64,000 nt of DNA. Origin: Ilyonectria destructans. Its lineage: Eukaryota; Ascomycota; Sordariomycetes; Hypocreales; Nectriaceae. This document shows positions 47,013 to 58,500 of the stretch, piece by piece (the stretch's first letter is position 1; each line of letters opens with the position of its first letter). The DNA lies in contig JAHEWK010000008.1 of the NCBI GenBank assembly GCA_020740775.1, positions 3,162,001 to 3,226,000 of the forward strand, in the 5' to 3' direction. Below the pieces are notes generated by a model, which made no database searches, was not told the DNA's origin, and saw only the letters and a program-made list of their open reading frames with translations. The position numbers and the translations under genes were made by a program.

Positions 47013-49170
47013 CTACCTCACACTGTCGGTGCCAACACGGAGAAAAGAGACACGAAGATGTCCTTTGGCCCCCCTGTTACCCCGCGCAAACCAAGGGACC
47101 AAGGTCAAGGGTCGATTGATCTTAGTCCACGAGCGTACTGGCACACCTGACTTAACCAGGTTATATAGCGGCGGCGAGTCATCTTGTAGGCCATTGCTTT
47201 GTGTCTCCTTCCTCGAGAAGTCAAGCGTGTAGGCGTCTTCGGTGCTGAGCTTCAGGATGGGCACCCCGCAAACTGTGTCCTCTGTAGTGGTGAATTTTGC
47301 CGATTCACTCAGGCCTACAAGCTCAAAGTGCGGTCTAGAAGACTCCAGTGCTGAGTTGCCCACGTCCTCGGCAACGAGAACGATGGGGCCGCGCATCACC
47401 GACAACGTGTCCTGTCTAACACGGGGGTTGGGGTAGACTAAGCCGGCTTGCATTTCAAAAGATATAGAGACGTGAGAGTCTGTGGCATCGAGAGCTACCT
47501 CTACAAAACCAGACGTGAGAGGCTTTGTTAGCACGGAAAACTGTATTGGTAGCGATTGTTAGCCGTTTGCTCTACACCACCAGCCCACTCTTTGTGGAAC
47601 TCACTTGGGGATTAATCATCCACTGAGCGACAGGGAGACGAAGCAGAGTCTTAGTGAACTTGGGTGCATTGATTTCAATAGAGACGGATCCGTTCCAAGG
47701 CATCTCAGATTGCATGCGAATACTCACGATTCCACCACCATTAGGAAGTGGAATCGACCGCTCAGCCATTGTGTACAAGTAAATGTTCACCTCTACTAGG
47801 TCTTTCCCGCTTTTGCGGACCAGACATAGCCAGGTAGGATGCCCAATGTACGCGAGAGATTCGGTGGGCAACAGCAGACTATCAAGTCACGTTAGACGCA
47901 GTCGTTTCAAAGGTTAAGTAGGAGATAGAATCACGCACCCTCAAACCACTCGGAACGCAAGGCGCACTCGTCGCCGTATGTCGCGAGCTTATTGGCATAG
48001 CTGAATCCCTTCCCATCCAAGCTACCTCCGCCAAGTACGGCATTGTAAAGGCATAGCTCCAGAACGTCGCGATACTTGCCGGCCAGTTCATGAGATAGTA
48101 TTCGCTCAGATAGCATGATGGCGCCAATAGCAGCGCAGGTTTCGGCATAACAACCCCCTTCGCCTGTGGACGATGGGAGATAGTACTCAAGCTCAGAGAA
48201 CCCCTCCGACTGCGAAGTACATCCATGTCAGTGGATGTGTCTGTAACTGGGGGAGAGATAGCTGCGGAGTTCACACTCACTTGTGGCTCTGACCCAAACC
48301 CGCCTGTGATGTACATCTTCTTCTCTATGGCATCAGCCCAGAGGCGCTTGGCGTCCTCCAAGAACGCGCCTCCAATATCCGCACCGGCGGTGAGGAGATA
48401 CATGGCCCGAACGGAGTGGCCGAGGATCGCTTCTTGCTCATGCAGGGGCTTGTGTGCCTGATGATATCTTTGACGAGGTCAATATGCATAGAAACAGTGC
48501 CAAACGGGGTGAAACTTACCCGAGGTCGTCTAAAGTTTTCATCCAGCACCCATACACAGGATCTCCTCGTTTCTCGGCCTCCCACATGAAGAATCGCTGA
48601 TTATTGAGAGCAGTAGGCGAGGTACCTCTCGCTTTAAGCATATGCTCAGCGAATGCCAAATGGCGAGGGTCTTGAGTGACCTTATAGAGGCGAAGCACGG
48701 CTAATTCGAACTCGGGATATCCGGGATATCCGGGACGTTGGTTGTCATTAGGACCAAACTTTTCCATGAAACACTCCACATTCTGTCACAAACAAGTCAG
48801 CCCTGTAGATTTTAACGGATGAAGGAAAGTCCTGTTGTAAAGCACTCACTCTGATCATAATATCAAGGAATCTTCGTGATCCTGTATAGCGGTAGTGTGC
48901 AATAGCACCCTCTAACAAGTGCCCCGCATTATCTACAAGTTTGTTATTAGTCAAGCTTGCTAAATACATACTCAAGAGTCTCAACTTACACATCTCGTGC
49001 ATATCACGGAGATTCTGAAATTTTCCTTCGGGATCAACCACAGTGAAGTAAACATTCAGGTAGCCGTCTGGCTGCTGAAAGGCCTCCATCTCGCCAATCA
49101 ACTTGTCAATAGCGTGTATGAACTCATCATGATATGGCGTTGTGGCTGTGATCGAATTGGCAAGGAAATA
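47013..49170 (-). pseudogene. Glycoside hydrolase family 127 (beta-L-arabinofuranosidase-like), 5'-truncated and frameshifted
   Basis: Exons with good junctions: from about 49170 to 48990, then 48850-48932, 48520-48782, 48281-48477, 47939-48209, 47605-47878 and 47013-47540; introns are 42-71 nt. GH127 (DUF1680) landmarks: QQPDGYLNVYFTVVDPEGKF, MHEMYNAGHLLEGAIAHY, HEQEAILGHSVRAMYL, KKMYITGGFGSEPQ, ETCAAIGAIML, and the zinc-binding VCCCPPNLSRT after intron 47879-47938. The N-terminal 100 or so residues before IEFASYFLANS are missing. A one-base frameshift near 47815 separates VWSAKAGK from KDLVEVNIYLY. The enzyme would release L-arabinofuranose from plant oligosaccharides. The rest is well preserved, so loss is recent; a sequencing error could explain the frameshift but not the truncation. 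Confidence 0.75.
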
Positions 49171-49669
49171 TGAAGCGAACTCGATCCTGTACGGTGATAG
49201 CCGTAAATTAAGCTCGCAATGTGTCTAGTATCTAACTCGAGTTCCAAATCAGTTCAACAGATCAGAGCCGGCACACGAGCTTCACTACATAAGTACTATG
49301 TCGACTGGCAACCCAATTGGAGATAGCAAGCCGTGTTACCGCGATTGCCTGATATTTCTCCTCCGCGGTGAATTCATCATCGGAGGACAGGGACGAGTAA
49401 TAGAGACTGGCTGCGCATATCATGTCAGGGACGAGACTTGGCTTTGGATGTGCGGAACGACGACCGCAGTTGTCATGGAGGAAGGGAACCAAAGAGGCGA
49501 ATGCCTGAGACTCACGCAAGAGTTACGGGAACTAACACTGGCGAAGAGGGATGGATCTAGAAAGATAAGGAGGAGAGCTGAGAAGCTGTTAGATGAAAGG
49601 CCCCAGAATCTAGTCTCTTCGGCCGATTTTTCTCGTCCGTGGTAGTTGCCAGTTAGCCTCCTATGTCCT
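49171..49669. other. Junction region between two truncated genes
   Basis: It lies between the lost 5' end of the GH127 gene and the lost 3' end of the deaminase gene, which both read minus. The opposing ORFs here (49262-49519 minus, 49298-49645 plus) have no recognisable domain. It is a likely rearrangement or insertion scar. Confidence 0.4.
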
Positions 49670-50221
49670 CTAGCCGCCATAGCCAGCCTGAATGCGGCTG
49701 GCGAGGCTGGAACCAGGCTCGTTGAAGGCGATGTGGCCGTCTTCACCAATGCCGGCGAGGAAGAGGTTGATGCCGCCGGCGCGCTTGATGGCGTCCTCGT
49801 AGGCGACGCACTCGTATTCGAGGTTGGGGGCGTTGCCGTTGAGGATGTGCACGTTGGAGGGGTGGATGTTGACGTGGGAGAAGAAGTTCTTCCACATAAA
49901 GGAGTGGTACGACTCCGGGTGGTCGCGAGGGATGCCGACGTATTCGTCCATGTTGAAGGTGATGACGTTTTCGAAGGAGATCTAGCACGGTGCTGTTATA
50001 GAGGCTAGACTTTGCAGACTTGATGGAAGGGGGGAACGTACTTGGCCAGCCTTGTACTTCTCGACGAGGATCTTGTAGACGCCCATTGGGCTGGAGCCCG
50101 TGGGCAGGCCGAAGACGAAGGGGCTCTCGGGCGTGGGGTTGAAGGCGGTGATGCGGTCGACGACGTACTGCGCAACGTAGGCGCTAGACGACGCAGCGTC
50201 ATCGCGGATGATCAATCTCAT
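49670..50221 (-). pseudogene. Glucosamine-6-phosphate deaminase, 3'-truncated
   Basis: Exon 1 is 50042-50221 (starting MRLIIRDDAASSSAYVAQ), the intron 49982-50041 (GTACGT to CTAG) and exon 2 49670-49981, giving 163 aa. It has the phosphosugar-binding LPTGSSPMGVYK, the catalytic-base segment TFNMDEYVG, and [20 protein letters not shown] with the Asp-His-Glu set. The homology stops abruptly at SLASR, where the family continues with a further 100 or more residues, and the frame ends nine codons later. It would convert GlcN6P to Fru6P and ammonia in chitin-derived amino-sugar use. Without the C-terminal part (lid and active-site residues) activity is unlikely. Start chosen at the ATG of MRLIIRDD; the upstream Ser-rich extension is the GAT microsatellite in the leader. 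Confidence 0.8.
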
Positions 50222-51296
50222 GATGGGCGATGTGGTGGGAGCGAAGGGAGGGAAGTGAAGATCAGGTGAAGAAGAGAAGGCTGATGATGGTGACGATGAC
50301 GATGACGATGATGACAAGCGGAAGTTGAAGCCGAAGATTAAGGGACAGGTTCTCAAGGTAGGGTTGCTCGATCGTCACTTGAGACCGAGGAAGAGCTAGG
50401 AAGAAAGGAAAGAGCTGGAGAAGCAAGCCTAATAGTAGGGGGAAGAATGGAAGAGCTACCTTAGCTAACGTCAAGCCCATGGCCGGCAGTGACCGTGAGT
50501 AAGGCGGCAGAACCGGCAGGATCACCGGGCACCGAGTCACGAAGTCGCAGCACGGCAATTCATCAGGCCAACAAACCCACTGCATCTAGTAGCTACAGTG
50601 CGTAAGATGCTACGAGAGCCAAGGGAAACGACACATGGTGACACATTGGCACATGGTCAGAGAGCCAAGAGGTCTATCTGGTCCACAAGCGCGCTCTACC
50701 AGGCCATTCCGGGCTTCTGGGGGTGCGTCTCCAGCAAGGAAGGGTGTGTGCATGACATGTGCAACATCGGTCGGGCGCAGGGCAGCAGAGAACGGACTTC
50801 AAAGTTATTGGGCAAACAGTAAGGTGCATCAAGGATGCCACAGTGGAATGGGATGATGGGGGGAATAAGGTCAGGTTGACGAACAAATGGACCAACAACC
50901 AGGCTATGGATGGAACGTCACTGCAGACGACAGCGTGAAGACGTCAGCGACAGCGGCAGCGGCAACGACAGCAACAGCGGGTGACTATCACATTACATTA
51001 GTACATAGACAAATAGGGAAGGGGGTCCCGGGTAGGTAGGTAAAGATGGAGACTTAAACGATGGGGTGTTGGTAAGTGGGGGTCAGGAAACACGAGGTCG
51101 GTCAAGTCCTGTGCTAGGCTCCTGCATGGAAGATGCAAAGGAACAATCAGCGAACAGAGGATGAGGTTCCATGGCAAATGCTGTCAGCCAGGGGTACGGT
51201 TCGAGCACGCCCAATATACATCTATTGCGGTCTAATACACATGACCTTTTTGGCTAACCTCCAGGCCGGGTCGCGACACATTGAAGCTAATCCTGC
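50222..51296. other. Intergenic region with GAT microsatellite
   Basis: 50278-50325 is a (GAT/GAC)n trinucleotide run in the deaminase leader. The remainder, about 1 kb, has purine-rich stretches and a CAGCGGCAGCGGCAACGACAG-like GC repeat at about 50945-50975. No gene is supported. Confidence 0.45.
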
Positions 51297-52613
51297 TCAC
51301 CCTAGTGTCTTGTTCAGCCAGGCAAACTGGTACCTGTTCCACTCCTGCCCAGCTCCAACTTGGACGTGATATCCAGCTGTTCCATTGAAGAACTTGTAAG
51401 TTGCCTTATCGCCGAGTGCGTCCTTGACAACCTCCGGCTGGCCAGCGAAGAACCCCTCGAACTCGGAATCGACGACAAGGACGGGTACGTTGATCTTCTC
51501 AACAACGTCCTTGAGAGTGTACTGCTTGAGCGATTCGAGCCATAGGTACGGGGAATGCTGTTTGAAGCACCACAGTCCGTGTCCTAGACCCCAGCGCACG
51601 CCTGTAGGCACCTGTGGGCTATCCAAGAGCGGCAAGGCAGCCTCGTCAAATTCCTCTTGCTTGCCCGCAGCGAAAAGTTCCTTCAGGTCCGGGGTCAGCT
51701 GACCGGCGTATCCCTCGTAGACATCCCACACGCCGCCATTGAGAATAAGAGCCTTGATCCGAGGCTCAAACGCAGCGGCACGAGCGGCTAGATACCCACC
51801 CATTGAAACGCCAACAAGGACCAGCCGGTCTTCATCGACGAAGCAGCCTTTGCGATTCATCAACTCGTCGATCACTGGCGCGAGAACCTTCTCCCAATCA
51901 GGGATGAAACCAATGTCATCATTGCGGCGAACCGTGGGCTGCCCTGGCCCTTCGTAGGTCATGACATTCCAGCCACGGGCCAAGGCTGGTACGACGAACG
52001 AGTGGTAGGAATCTTCCTGGCCGGCATCGTATCCGTTGCCGATAACCAAGGTCGGCCGTTTGACCCCGTCGGCTGCGGCTGTGTACCAGATTGCTTCAAT
52101 GGTGAAGTTGTCGGTCGGGATCTGGATACGTTCGCCAGGAACGGGCAGTGCAGCAAGCGCCTTGTCGAACGCAGCGCGTTGCTCGAGCCAGAAGCTATTG
52201 ATACGAGGGTCCGTCCAGTTCGCATGGTTGTAGAAGTCGGCCTGACGGTAGTAGCTCGATGCGGCGAACCAGGCTTCCCGGACGTTCAATGGATCGTACG
52301 CATTGTCCGCATCCTCGGCTTGCTTCTTGGTGTATTCGGCCAACGCGTGGAAGGTCTCAAGCCAGCTGGTGAAGTTCCCGGCCTTGATGTCTTTCGCTGC
52401 GGCCAAGGCGTCGTTGACGTCGCCAGCCCCGAATATGGTGTTTCCGAGGGTGAAGAGCAGCTCGAAATGGAAGCTTTCATCCTTGCTCAAGAGGATGATG
52501 GGATCCTCCGGCTCCTTTGACGAAGATGATGGCCCAGAGTCGCGGGAGAGAATGGAGCTTGAGGCTACCGTTGCCCCCAGCAGAACAGCGCTGAACAGTG
52601 AAGTTGACCTCAT
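51297..52613 (-). CDS. Secreted alpha/beta hydrolase (dipeptidyl-peptidase/pseudooxynicotine-hydrolase-like)
   Basis: A single exon of 438 aa from the ATG at 52613; the frame upstream begins at GTG. A signal peptide is clear (MRSTSLFSAVLLGATVASSS). A helical N-terminal domain (residues about 45-155) precedes the hydrolase fold, as in the FrsA/2,6-dihydroxypseudooxynicotine-hydrolase-like group. Nucleophile elbow GVSMGG has Ser270; candidate acid Asp382 lies in VLVVDSEFEGFF and His416 in GYHVQVG. MTYEGPGQPTVRR is the oxyanion-side strand. Several N-glycosylation sequons (NFTS, NWTD, NFTI, NGTA, NKTL) fit an extracellular protein. It lies divergent to a Zn2Cys6 regulator at 53549. Similar hydrolases occur in polyketide gene clusters. 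Substrate unknown. Confidence 0.88.
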   Translation of the reverse strand: MRSTSLFSAVLLGATVASSSILSRDSGPSSSSKEPEDPIILLSKDESFHFELLFTLGNTIFGAGDVNDALAAAKDIKAGNFTSWLETFHALAEYTKKQAEDADNAYDPLNVREAWFAASSYYRQADFYNHANWTDPRINSFWLEQRAAFDKALAALPVPGERIQIPTDNFTIEAIWYTAAADGVKRPTLVIGNGYDAGQEDSYHSFVVPALARGWNVMTYEGPGQPTVRRNDDIGFIPDWEKVLAPVIDELMNRKGCFVDEDRLVLVGVSMGGYLAARAAAFEPRIKALILNGGVWDVYEGYAGQLTPDLKELFAAGKQEEFDEAALPLLDSPQVPTGVRWGLGHGLWCFKQHSPYLWLESLKQYTLKDVVEKINVPVLVVDSEFEGFFAGQPEVVKDALGDKATYKFFNGTAGYHVQVGAGQEWNRYQFAWLNKTLG

Positions 52614-53548
52614 TTTGAAAGGCACTCAGAAGTAAGTGTATAGTAGAGAAGATTGGGTAGAGTTGCTGATGACGGTATTGATCACGTTACAATGTTCTCG
52701 GCGATGCACTGCCTTTTATCTTCATTTGCTTGTTCTCGCAATCTGTTCCAGCGAGAGCAACCCACACCTACACTATGCACCAGCCGTGCATCGAGCCTGT
52801 TTGCGATTGGTGTTTTCCTGGTTGCGCACTCCCGGGAACCATGAGGCTATCATGAATAATACCGCGACGCTAGGACGGACAAGGCAACTTCTTTGCGATT
52901 GGTCGCCTTGTAATGCTCTGCCCCTCTCTAGTTCCAGCCACCCCACGGCTTTCGCAACTCCCATCGCAAACACTGCCATAGTAGCATAGCCCAGCCCATA
53001 AGACCTAAGTCATACTAGCAACGCAAGTCCGGCAGATGACAAGGCCTGGACCATCAATTCATCACTGAATTCCGCAATGACGGTATCCTGGTGTTTCGCG
53101 TCTGCGGCCCCGTCGGGGTCAGTGTCAGTGTCAGTTCAGGTAAAAGTGGTCCCCAGGTCCATGTTGCCCACAGTTGCAGTGCTTATACGTCACCACCTGT
53201 CCAAAGGCTACCAAACGTGACTAGATCTATGTCACGCGTAGCTATTGTGGTCATAGAGTGATGTAAATCTGCCTTATTGTGTACAAAGGGAAATGCGTGT
53301 GTGCGCGTTCCTAGTAAACCGCGCTCAGTCCCTGTCAGGGGCTGCTTAGTAACTCCATTGAAACAACTGTCCAATGCTCCACTTTTCCTCAACTCAACAA
53401 TATATGATTCGTTCGCAACGCTGTCTAATTTCCGCACGACGGTATCTATAACTCAGTCCCTGGATGCGGCGAATCGCAAACAGAACCGGCTGCGTGGCAA
53501 CTCTCAACCAGAAGCGACATCGGTCCTCGTGATCATTGCGCAGCAGAC
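52614..53548. promoter_or_regulatory. Divergent promoter of hydrolase and Zn2Cys6 regulator
   Basis: About 935 bp between two divergent start codons. It contains a GTCAGTGTCAGTGTCAGTTCAG direct-repeat stretch (GTCAGT units) at about 53118-53139. No separate gene is supported. A direct regulator-target relation is plausible. Confidence 0.4.
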
Positions 53549-55147
53549 ATGGTCAACCATGGCCCCTCAAAGGGCTGCTCGACATGTCGCAAACGACGCG
53601 TCAAATGCGACGAGGACAGGCCAAGCTGTCGTGAATGCCTCCGGCTGCGACGGGTGTGTGGAGGTTACGAATCAGAGAAAAAGACAGGCGGGATTCGGTT
53701 CAAGGACCAGGGCACTGGTGCAAGGCTCCTTTCGCCGACATCGCGGTCCAGGAGCCCTCGCATGTCGACAACGCTAGAATGGACAAGGCAGGCTGTCATA
53801 CCAGCAACGATTACCCCCACCGACGAATCATCCGCTGTCTGCTTCTTCCTCACCTCGATCGCGGGCTTAGGACGCAGCTTTCACTCGACCCAGGGCTTCC
53901 TGGAGCCTCTTTTCCCTGTCGTAGCCAAGGAGCATCCGGATTCTGTCCTCTCGACCGTCCTGACCGCCGTGTCAACGAAGCTCTGGAGTTTGTGGAAAAC
54001 CCCAACAAACAGCTATCGAACGCCTCATCCTCCGTTTACCAGGGCGTTGAGTCGCCTGCAAGCAGCTCTCAATGATCCCCTCGAGCGGTCAAAGGACAGT
54101 ACCGTCCTCGGCGCTATCTTGATGCATTTCTACGAGAGCCTCGCTGCTCGATCGACGCACCAGCGTACCATGCGCGCCCACCAGGACGGTGCTCGTGCAT
54201 TGCTCGAACATGGCGCCGGGAGCGTCCCGGACTCGGATTGCCGCGCATACTTGAGGAGCTACCTGCGGCACTGTGATGTGTCGACATATATGGAAGTGCA
54301 ACCGGACGACACCTCGGGCCTGGATGTTTGGTTCGATGCGGGGTGGGACGATTCTATGCCAGCTAACCCGAGTGCAGTCTTGGACCTGATCGGGCTCTCG
54401 ATTGCCGATTTGCAAAAGAGACTATCCACCTTCATGTGCGGGCTGGCCAAGAATAACCTGGATGGTCTGGCCCTCGCGACTTGGTGGCAGGACGCTTCGT
54501 CCGTTGACGCACAACTCTTGGATTGGGTTCAGTTGGTGCCGGCCTCATGGCAGCCTTATGCAAAACCCGAACAAGACACCTTTGCTTACTTCGGGTTCTG
54601 CGATATATACCCGACCGTCCAGATTGCCACGATCTGGAATGTATGGCGCGTTTGCCGGCTCATGGTCCTGCGGATGGAGCTCTGTCTGCTTGCGAAAGCG
54701 CCCCCCGAGGCGCTGCAGCAAACCATCTCGATTGCTACCAAGGAATACAGTTTCCCAGATCCCAATCGCGGCAGGGAGTTGGTGGACTCCATCTGCCGGT
54801 CCATGCCGTTTTACCTGGGCAACCGCCAAAATCACGGAGGCATGCACGACTTGGCGGACCCAGCGATCAGAATCCCCAACTACCACGACCAAGACTTGGA
54901 CGAAGCCGTGCGTACGCAGTATCTCCGAGGGGATCAGGCGATGAGTCTCCTCGATTACAAGCGACATATACTGGTTCAAGGCCCTTCGCACGCACTGCTT
55001 CACTTGAATAGCCTGATCAAAGTGCTGTCAAAGGAGGGCGGAGAGGTCATCTGTCGTGGGCTGCGTGGGGACCAAGTCGTCTGGATACGGGAACAGTTTC
55101 TCAGGGTCTGCAAACTTACTGACCCGGTTAGTCGGTTTAACTGGTAG
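53549..55147 (+). CDS. Zn2Cys6 transcription factor with fungal-specific regulator domain
   Basis: A single exon of 532 aa. The zinc cluster at residues 10-37 (CSTCRKRRVKCDEDRPSCRE, then CLRLRRVC) has spacing C-x2-C-x6-C-x6-C-x2-C-x6-C. There is no intron in the cluster, unlike the three UPC2-like copies. The rest fits the Fungal_trans_2/DUF3468 type: SSAVCFFLTSIAGLG, THQRTMRAHQDGARALLEHG, and IATIWNVWRVCRLMVLRMEL. The C-terminus (CKLTDPVSRFNW) ends right where the AT-rich island begins, so the last residues or an extra exon may be lost. Probably a regulator of the neighbouring hydrolase. Confidence 0.85.
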   Translation: MVNHGPSKGCSTCRKRRVKCDEDRPSCRECLRLRRVCGGYESEKKTGGIRFKDQGTGARLLSPTSRSRSPRMSTTLEWTRQAVIPATITPTDESSAVCFFLTSIAGLGRSFHSTQGFLEPLFPVVAKEHPDSVLSTVLTAVSTKLWSLWKTPTNSYRTPHPPFTRALSRLQAALNDPLERSKDSTVLGAILMHFYESLAARSTHQRTMRAHQDGARALLEHGAGSVPDSDCRAYLRSYLRHCDVSTYMEVQPDDTSGLDVWFDAGWDDSMPANPSAVLDLIGLSIADLQKRLSTFMCGLAKNNLDGLALATWWQDASSVDAQLLDWVQLVPASWQPYAKPEQDTFAYFGFCDIYPTVQIATIWNVWRVCRLMVLRMELCLLAKAPPEALQQTISIATKEYSFPDPNRGRELVDSICRSMPFYLGNRQNHGGMHDLADPAIRIPNYHDQDLDEAVRTQYLRGDQAMSLLDYKRHILVQGPSHALLHLNSLIKVLSKEGGEVICRGLRGDQVVWIREQFLRVCKLTDPVSRFNW

Positions 55148-56369
55148 TGAATCATATGCATACCTTGCAATAAGTTAATAATGGATCCGTTACAGTCAAT
55201 TTGATAGTTGCAATAGTGTCTCAATTGATAATAATTATCGCGATGACTTTCTGGTTATCTGGACCGGCCGGAAGAGGGGTTATTTGACCCCCTTTATAAC
55301 TAAGGTCCGGATATTAATTTATTAAAGGTTTTCTAGTAAAGAGTCTCTTTCTCTCTCTCTCTCTCTAATAGTTAAAGTAAACTGCAATATATATCTACTT
55401 ATAATATACCTAATCACACCTCACTGTTTTAAGTAAGATAATAAGTATTATAACTATTAAACTTCTATTTAAAATTTATTTAATACTAATTAATATAATT
55501 AATAAGAGAGAATTATAAGGAAATTAATCTATATACTTAAATTAGGTAATATCTTCTTACTGTTAACAATTATATTTTTTTACTTTACTATTATTACTAT
55601 TATAACTCTCTACTATATACTTTTTTTAAACTTTAATTTATATTTAAATATAATAGCTTTAAACTGTAATATTATAACTTTAGCTTTCTATTTCTATTTT
55701 TATTACTATTACTATCTCTATCTTACTTTTTTATTTAATAGATACTTTTTTACTATTAATAAGTCGCGTAATAATTGTTACCGATCTCTTTTGCCGGGAT
55801 TTCCAGACTGGGTTAAGCTGCGTGGCTGTCTCTCGTGTGAAGACGCTCGAGGGCTTGATATTGGATGCCCCATTTAATCGCAATCACCTGATTTACGCGT
55901 CTCCCCCAGATGGCATGAAGATGAAGATAAGGGATCAGCAGCTTCGGAGACGACAGGTTCTTACACGGAATCCCTACAAGACAGACCACGGTTCTGCATA
56001 ATTCTAGGTGATTCTGCTGGCGACAAGAAGAAATGTTACAAAATTGCTCCAGTGCGTAAATAATATAATGGTTGTAGATAATTGCTTGGCCTGCGGACTC
56101 TCAGCCTTCGGCTGATTGTACCTCTTGCACCACCGCTCTAAAGTGCAAGGGGTGACGTAGTATTTTATGCATGCCCTTATGCGTGAGAGTGCACACCATG
56201 TTGTTCCTATTTGTTTACATTGCTGACCGAATCTCCCTTTCCAAGAATAATAACATCATTTCCCAATGTAGCATTAGATGCCCAAGTCTTTGAGCCATCC
56301 TACACGGAACTGAAGTTGATTTGAAACTGCACCACAAATGAAGTGCGCGTTTCAACCGCATTGAGCTTC
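55148..56369. other. RIP-like AT island and flanks
   Basis: 55290-55770 is AT-rich with (CT)n at 55335-55365 and runs such as TTTTAAGTAAGATAATAAG. It ends sharply at about 55770, where GC content recovers. 55780-56369 has no supported gene. Confidence 0.5.
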
Positions 56370-56790
56370 CTAAACGGGCGTGCAGTAAACGTTTTTGATG
56401 CCAGTGAGGCAATGATTGGGCACCTGCTTTACGCCTTTGTAGTCAACAGTGCCGCAAGAGTTGGTACTGTTCGACGGGTTAGCTCAACGTGATAAGATTG
56501 GTAATTAGATTATGGGATACGTACGCAGTGCCATAAATACAGGCGCAGTCTGTGTCAGTCTTCAAGGAAGCGATGGAGCCAATTCCAGACTTGTTGAGAG
56601 CGGACGTCTTGCGGTAGGGGTAGCAGCCATTCTTGCAATTGCCCTGCAGGTTGGAGCCATCACAGACTTTGACGTCGCAGCACGCCCTAGCCTCGAGGCC
56701 GCCTCGTGCCTCTTCGACGGGAGAGCAGACAACCAGGTTAGATCCGAGGCCGAAAGTAAGGAGGGTAGCGGCAAGAGTAGTGAACTTCAT
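56370..56790 (-). CDS. Small secreted cysteine-rich protein
   Basis: Exon 1 is 56525-56790, the intron 56467-56524 (58 nt, GTACGT to ACAG) and exon 2 56370-56466, giving 120 aa. A signal peptide (MKFTTLAATLLTFGLGSNLV) is followed by a short acidic pro-like stretch (PVEEARGGLEARA). The mature part has ten cysteines (ACCDVKVCDG, NCKNGC, DTDCACIYG, SCG, NHC, YCTPV-end), enough for five disulfides. Without splicing the last cysteines are lost, so the intron is well supported. A TATAAATA box lies about 100 bp upstream (about 56886-56893 on the plus strand). No family is recognised. Size and cysteine pattern suit an apoplastic effector, antimicrobial or surface protein; the function is unknown. Confidence 0.75.
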
Positions 56791-58500
56791 AATGTCTGTT
56801 TGAACTTGGAATAAGGTGTGGCAAATGGGTCTGCCTTAGTGCTTGAATGTTGAAGCAGTATTTCTTATTCACTGAGGAGGCCTTTATTTATAGTAGATTC
56901 TTTTCCAAACTCTCTGGACAGGGATTCCTCTCTGACTGAATGCCTCCAAGAATCCTGAGATGCCAAGTCCCTCATGCAGTAGTAGCGCCGGACCAACATC
57001 ACTTGTCAGCACGTCTCGCCCCTCGTGGGCTACGTTAAGTCTGTTGGTTGAGTTGCTCTTACAAACTTGTGTGGTTACAGGGGCATCGGCGATAGAGAGA
57101 TTCTCCATTATATTTCCATCGGATGAGATGCGAGATCCGCACACTGCCGGGGTGATGCACCCGCTCGCCTGAAACAAGTCTCCGTTACGGTTTATGCACT
57201 TTGCGCTTGGTCTGAACTGCTGTCCTGAGAACTTATGATAGGATAGAACGCAGGATACCTATTATGAAAGCCACCATAAGTTAATAAAACTCGAGGTGCT
57301 CTGAAGGCATTATCCGTCATCTACTTGAGGTTATTAAGTTATAAAACGGTCGCTCTGGACAATACTCGGCCCGTGCATAATGGGGGGAAAGCTGAAGTGC
57401 CGATTAGTTCGCATGTCGAACTGAAGCCAACCCCCCCGGAGCGCATTCTGCAGCTCAATCATCCATTAGGTACCTCACCTCGTGTTCAGTCCGTTGGCCA
57501 AATCAGTCAGTCAACAGTTGAGCTGGCACAGCTTGCATTGATAAAATGCATCGGGCTGTGATTTGCCCATGAACTTGAAAAAGTCAAACAAGAATGTTGG
57601 ATCCAAGCGGTGGCCGTAGGACATTTAGCCACTCCGGAAAATGGGGATTGAGCCAATTGTCCAGTGCCACGATTGACCCAAGCGTTGATTTCTATAGACC
57701 TTCCTAATCAGTCAGCCAATGCGTTGGCAGCTGTTGGTTGAGATCCCCTTGAAGAACGAAGGATCAAATCTAGAACTCGGCCCGGGCCATTTCGGGCATG
57801 TCCTCCCCTGCTATGACCGCATGTCTCATACGACGGCGGAAATTAGGACTGAATTGCCATCGGGTCATCGGCAGCTGTGTTGCTTGTATAATCCGTGTTT
57901 GATCTCGAAGAAACAGCTTGGTTGAGTGCTAATTGCTATTTTCCGGACCCCATGTTAGTCTTATTTCTTCATTTACAAGATCTTTCCACGAGGTACCTAC
58001 CGATATCGCGTAAAGTCACTCACGAACGTCCTCTAGTTGCTGTTCAAATACGCGACTGAAACAATTTCCGGTTGCGCCGCCCCCCCTGTTTGCTGGGAAT
58101 AATACGAGGTCAGACCCTCCTTCATAGTACGACCCACGCACCCGGACGGCGTGGGCGGACGGTCAGGGGGTGGAGAGTCGGTGGATCACGGCCTGGTCTC
58201 TACAGTATCCTGCGGGTGTAAATGGTCATTTGTCCAGAACGCCCCGAAACGGGACTGCTGCCTGGGCGCAGCCTTCCGGATCGCACTAACAATCGTATCC
58301 AGTGTGTGTCTTAACGCAGGCAAACGCCAACTACCTCAGTTTCCAGGCCGAATTAACTGCCGAACAGCCTTAATAGCGGCTTTTCATTGGATGACGATAG
58401 TATACATCGTTATACTGTGGGATTACAAGCGTGATTTACGCGCTTTAAGCTGTGGGGAAACTACACTACTATCTGCAATACTAACTACCTACCTAAAGTA
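56791..58500. other. Gene-poor region
   Basis: It begins with the promoter of the cysteine-rich protein gene. Short ORFs at 56884-57177, 57325-57561, 57719-57925 and 58151-58501 have no recognisable domain, splice partner or signal peptide. Coding potential is low. Confidence 0.4.

Noticed and set aside
49298..49645. 115-codon plus-strand ORF
   Set aside because: No domain, and it lies in the breakpoint region between two truncated minus-strand genes.
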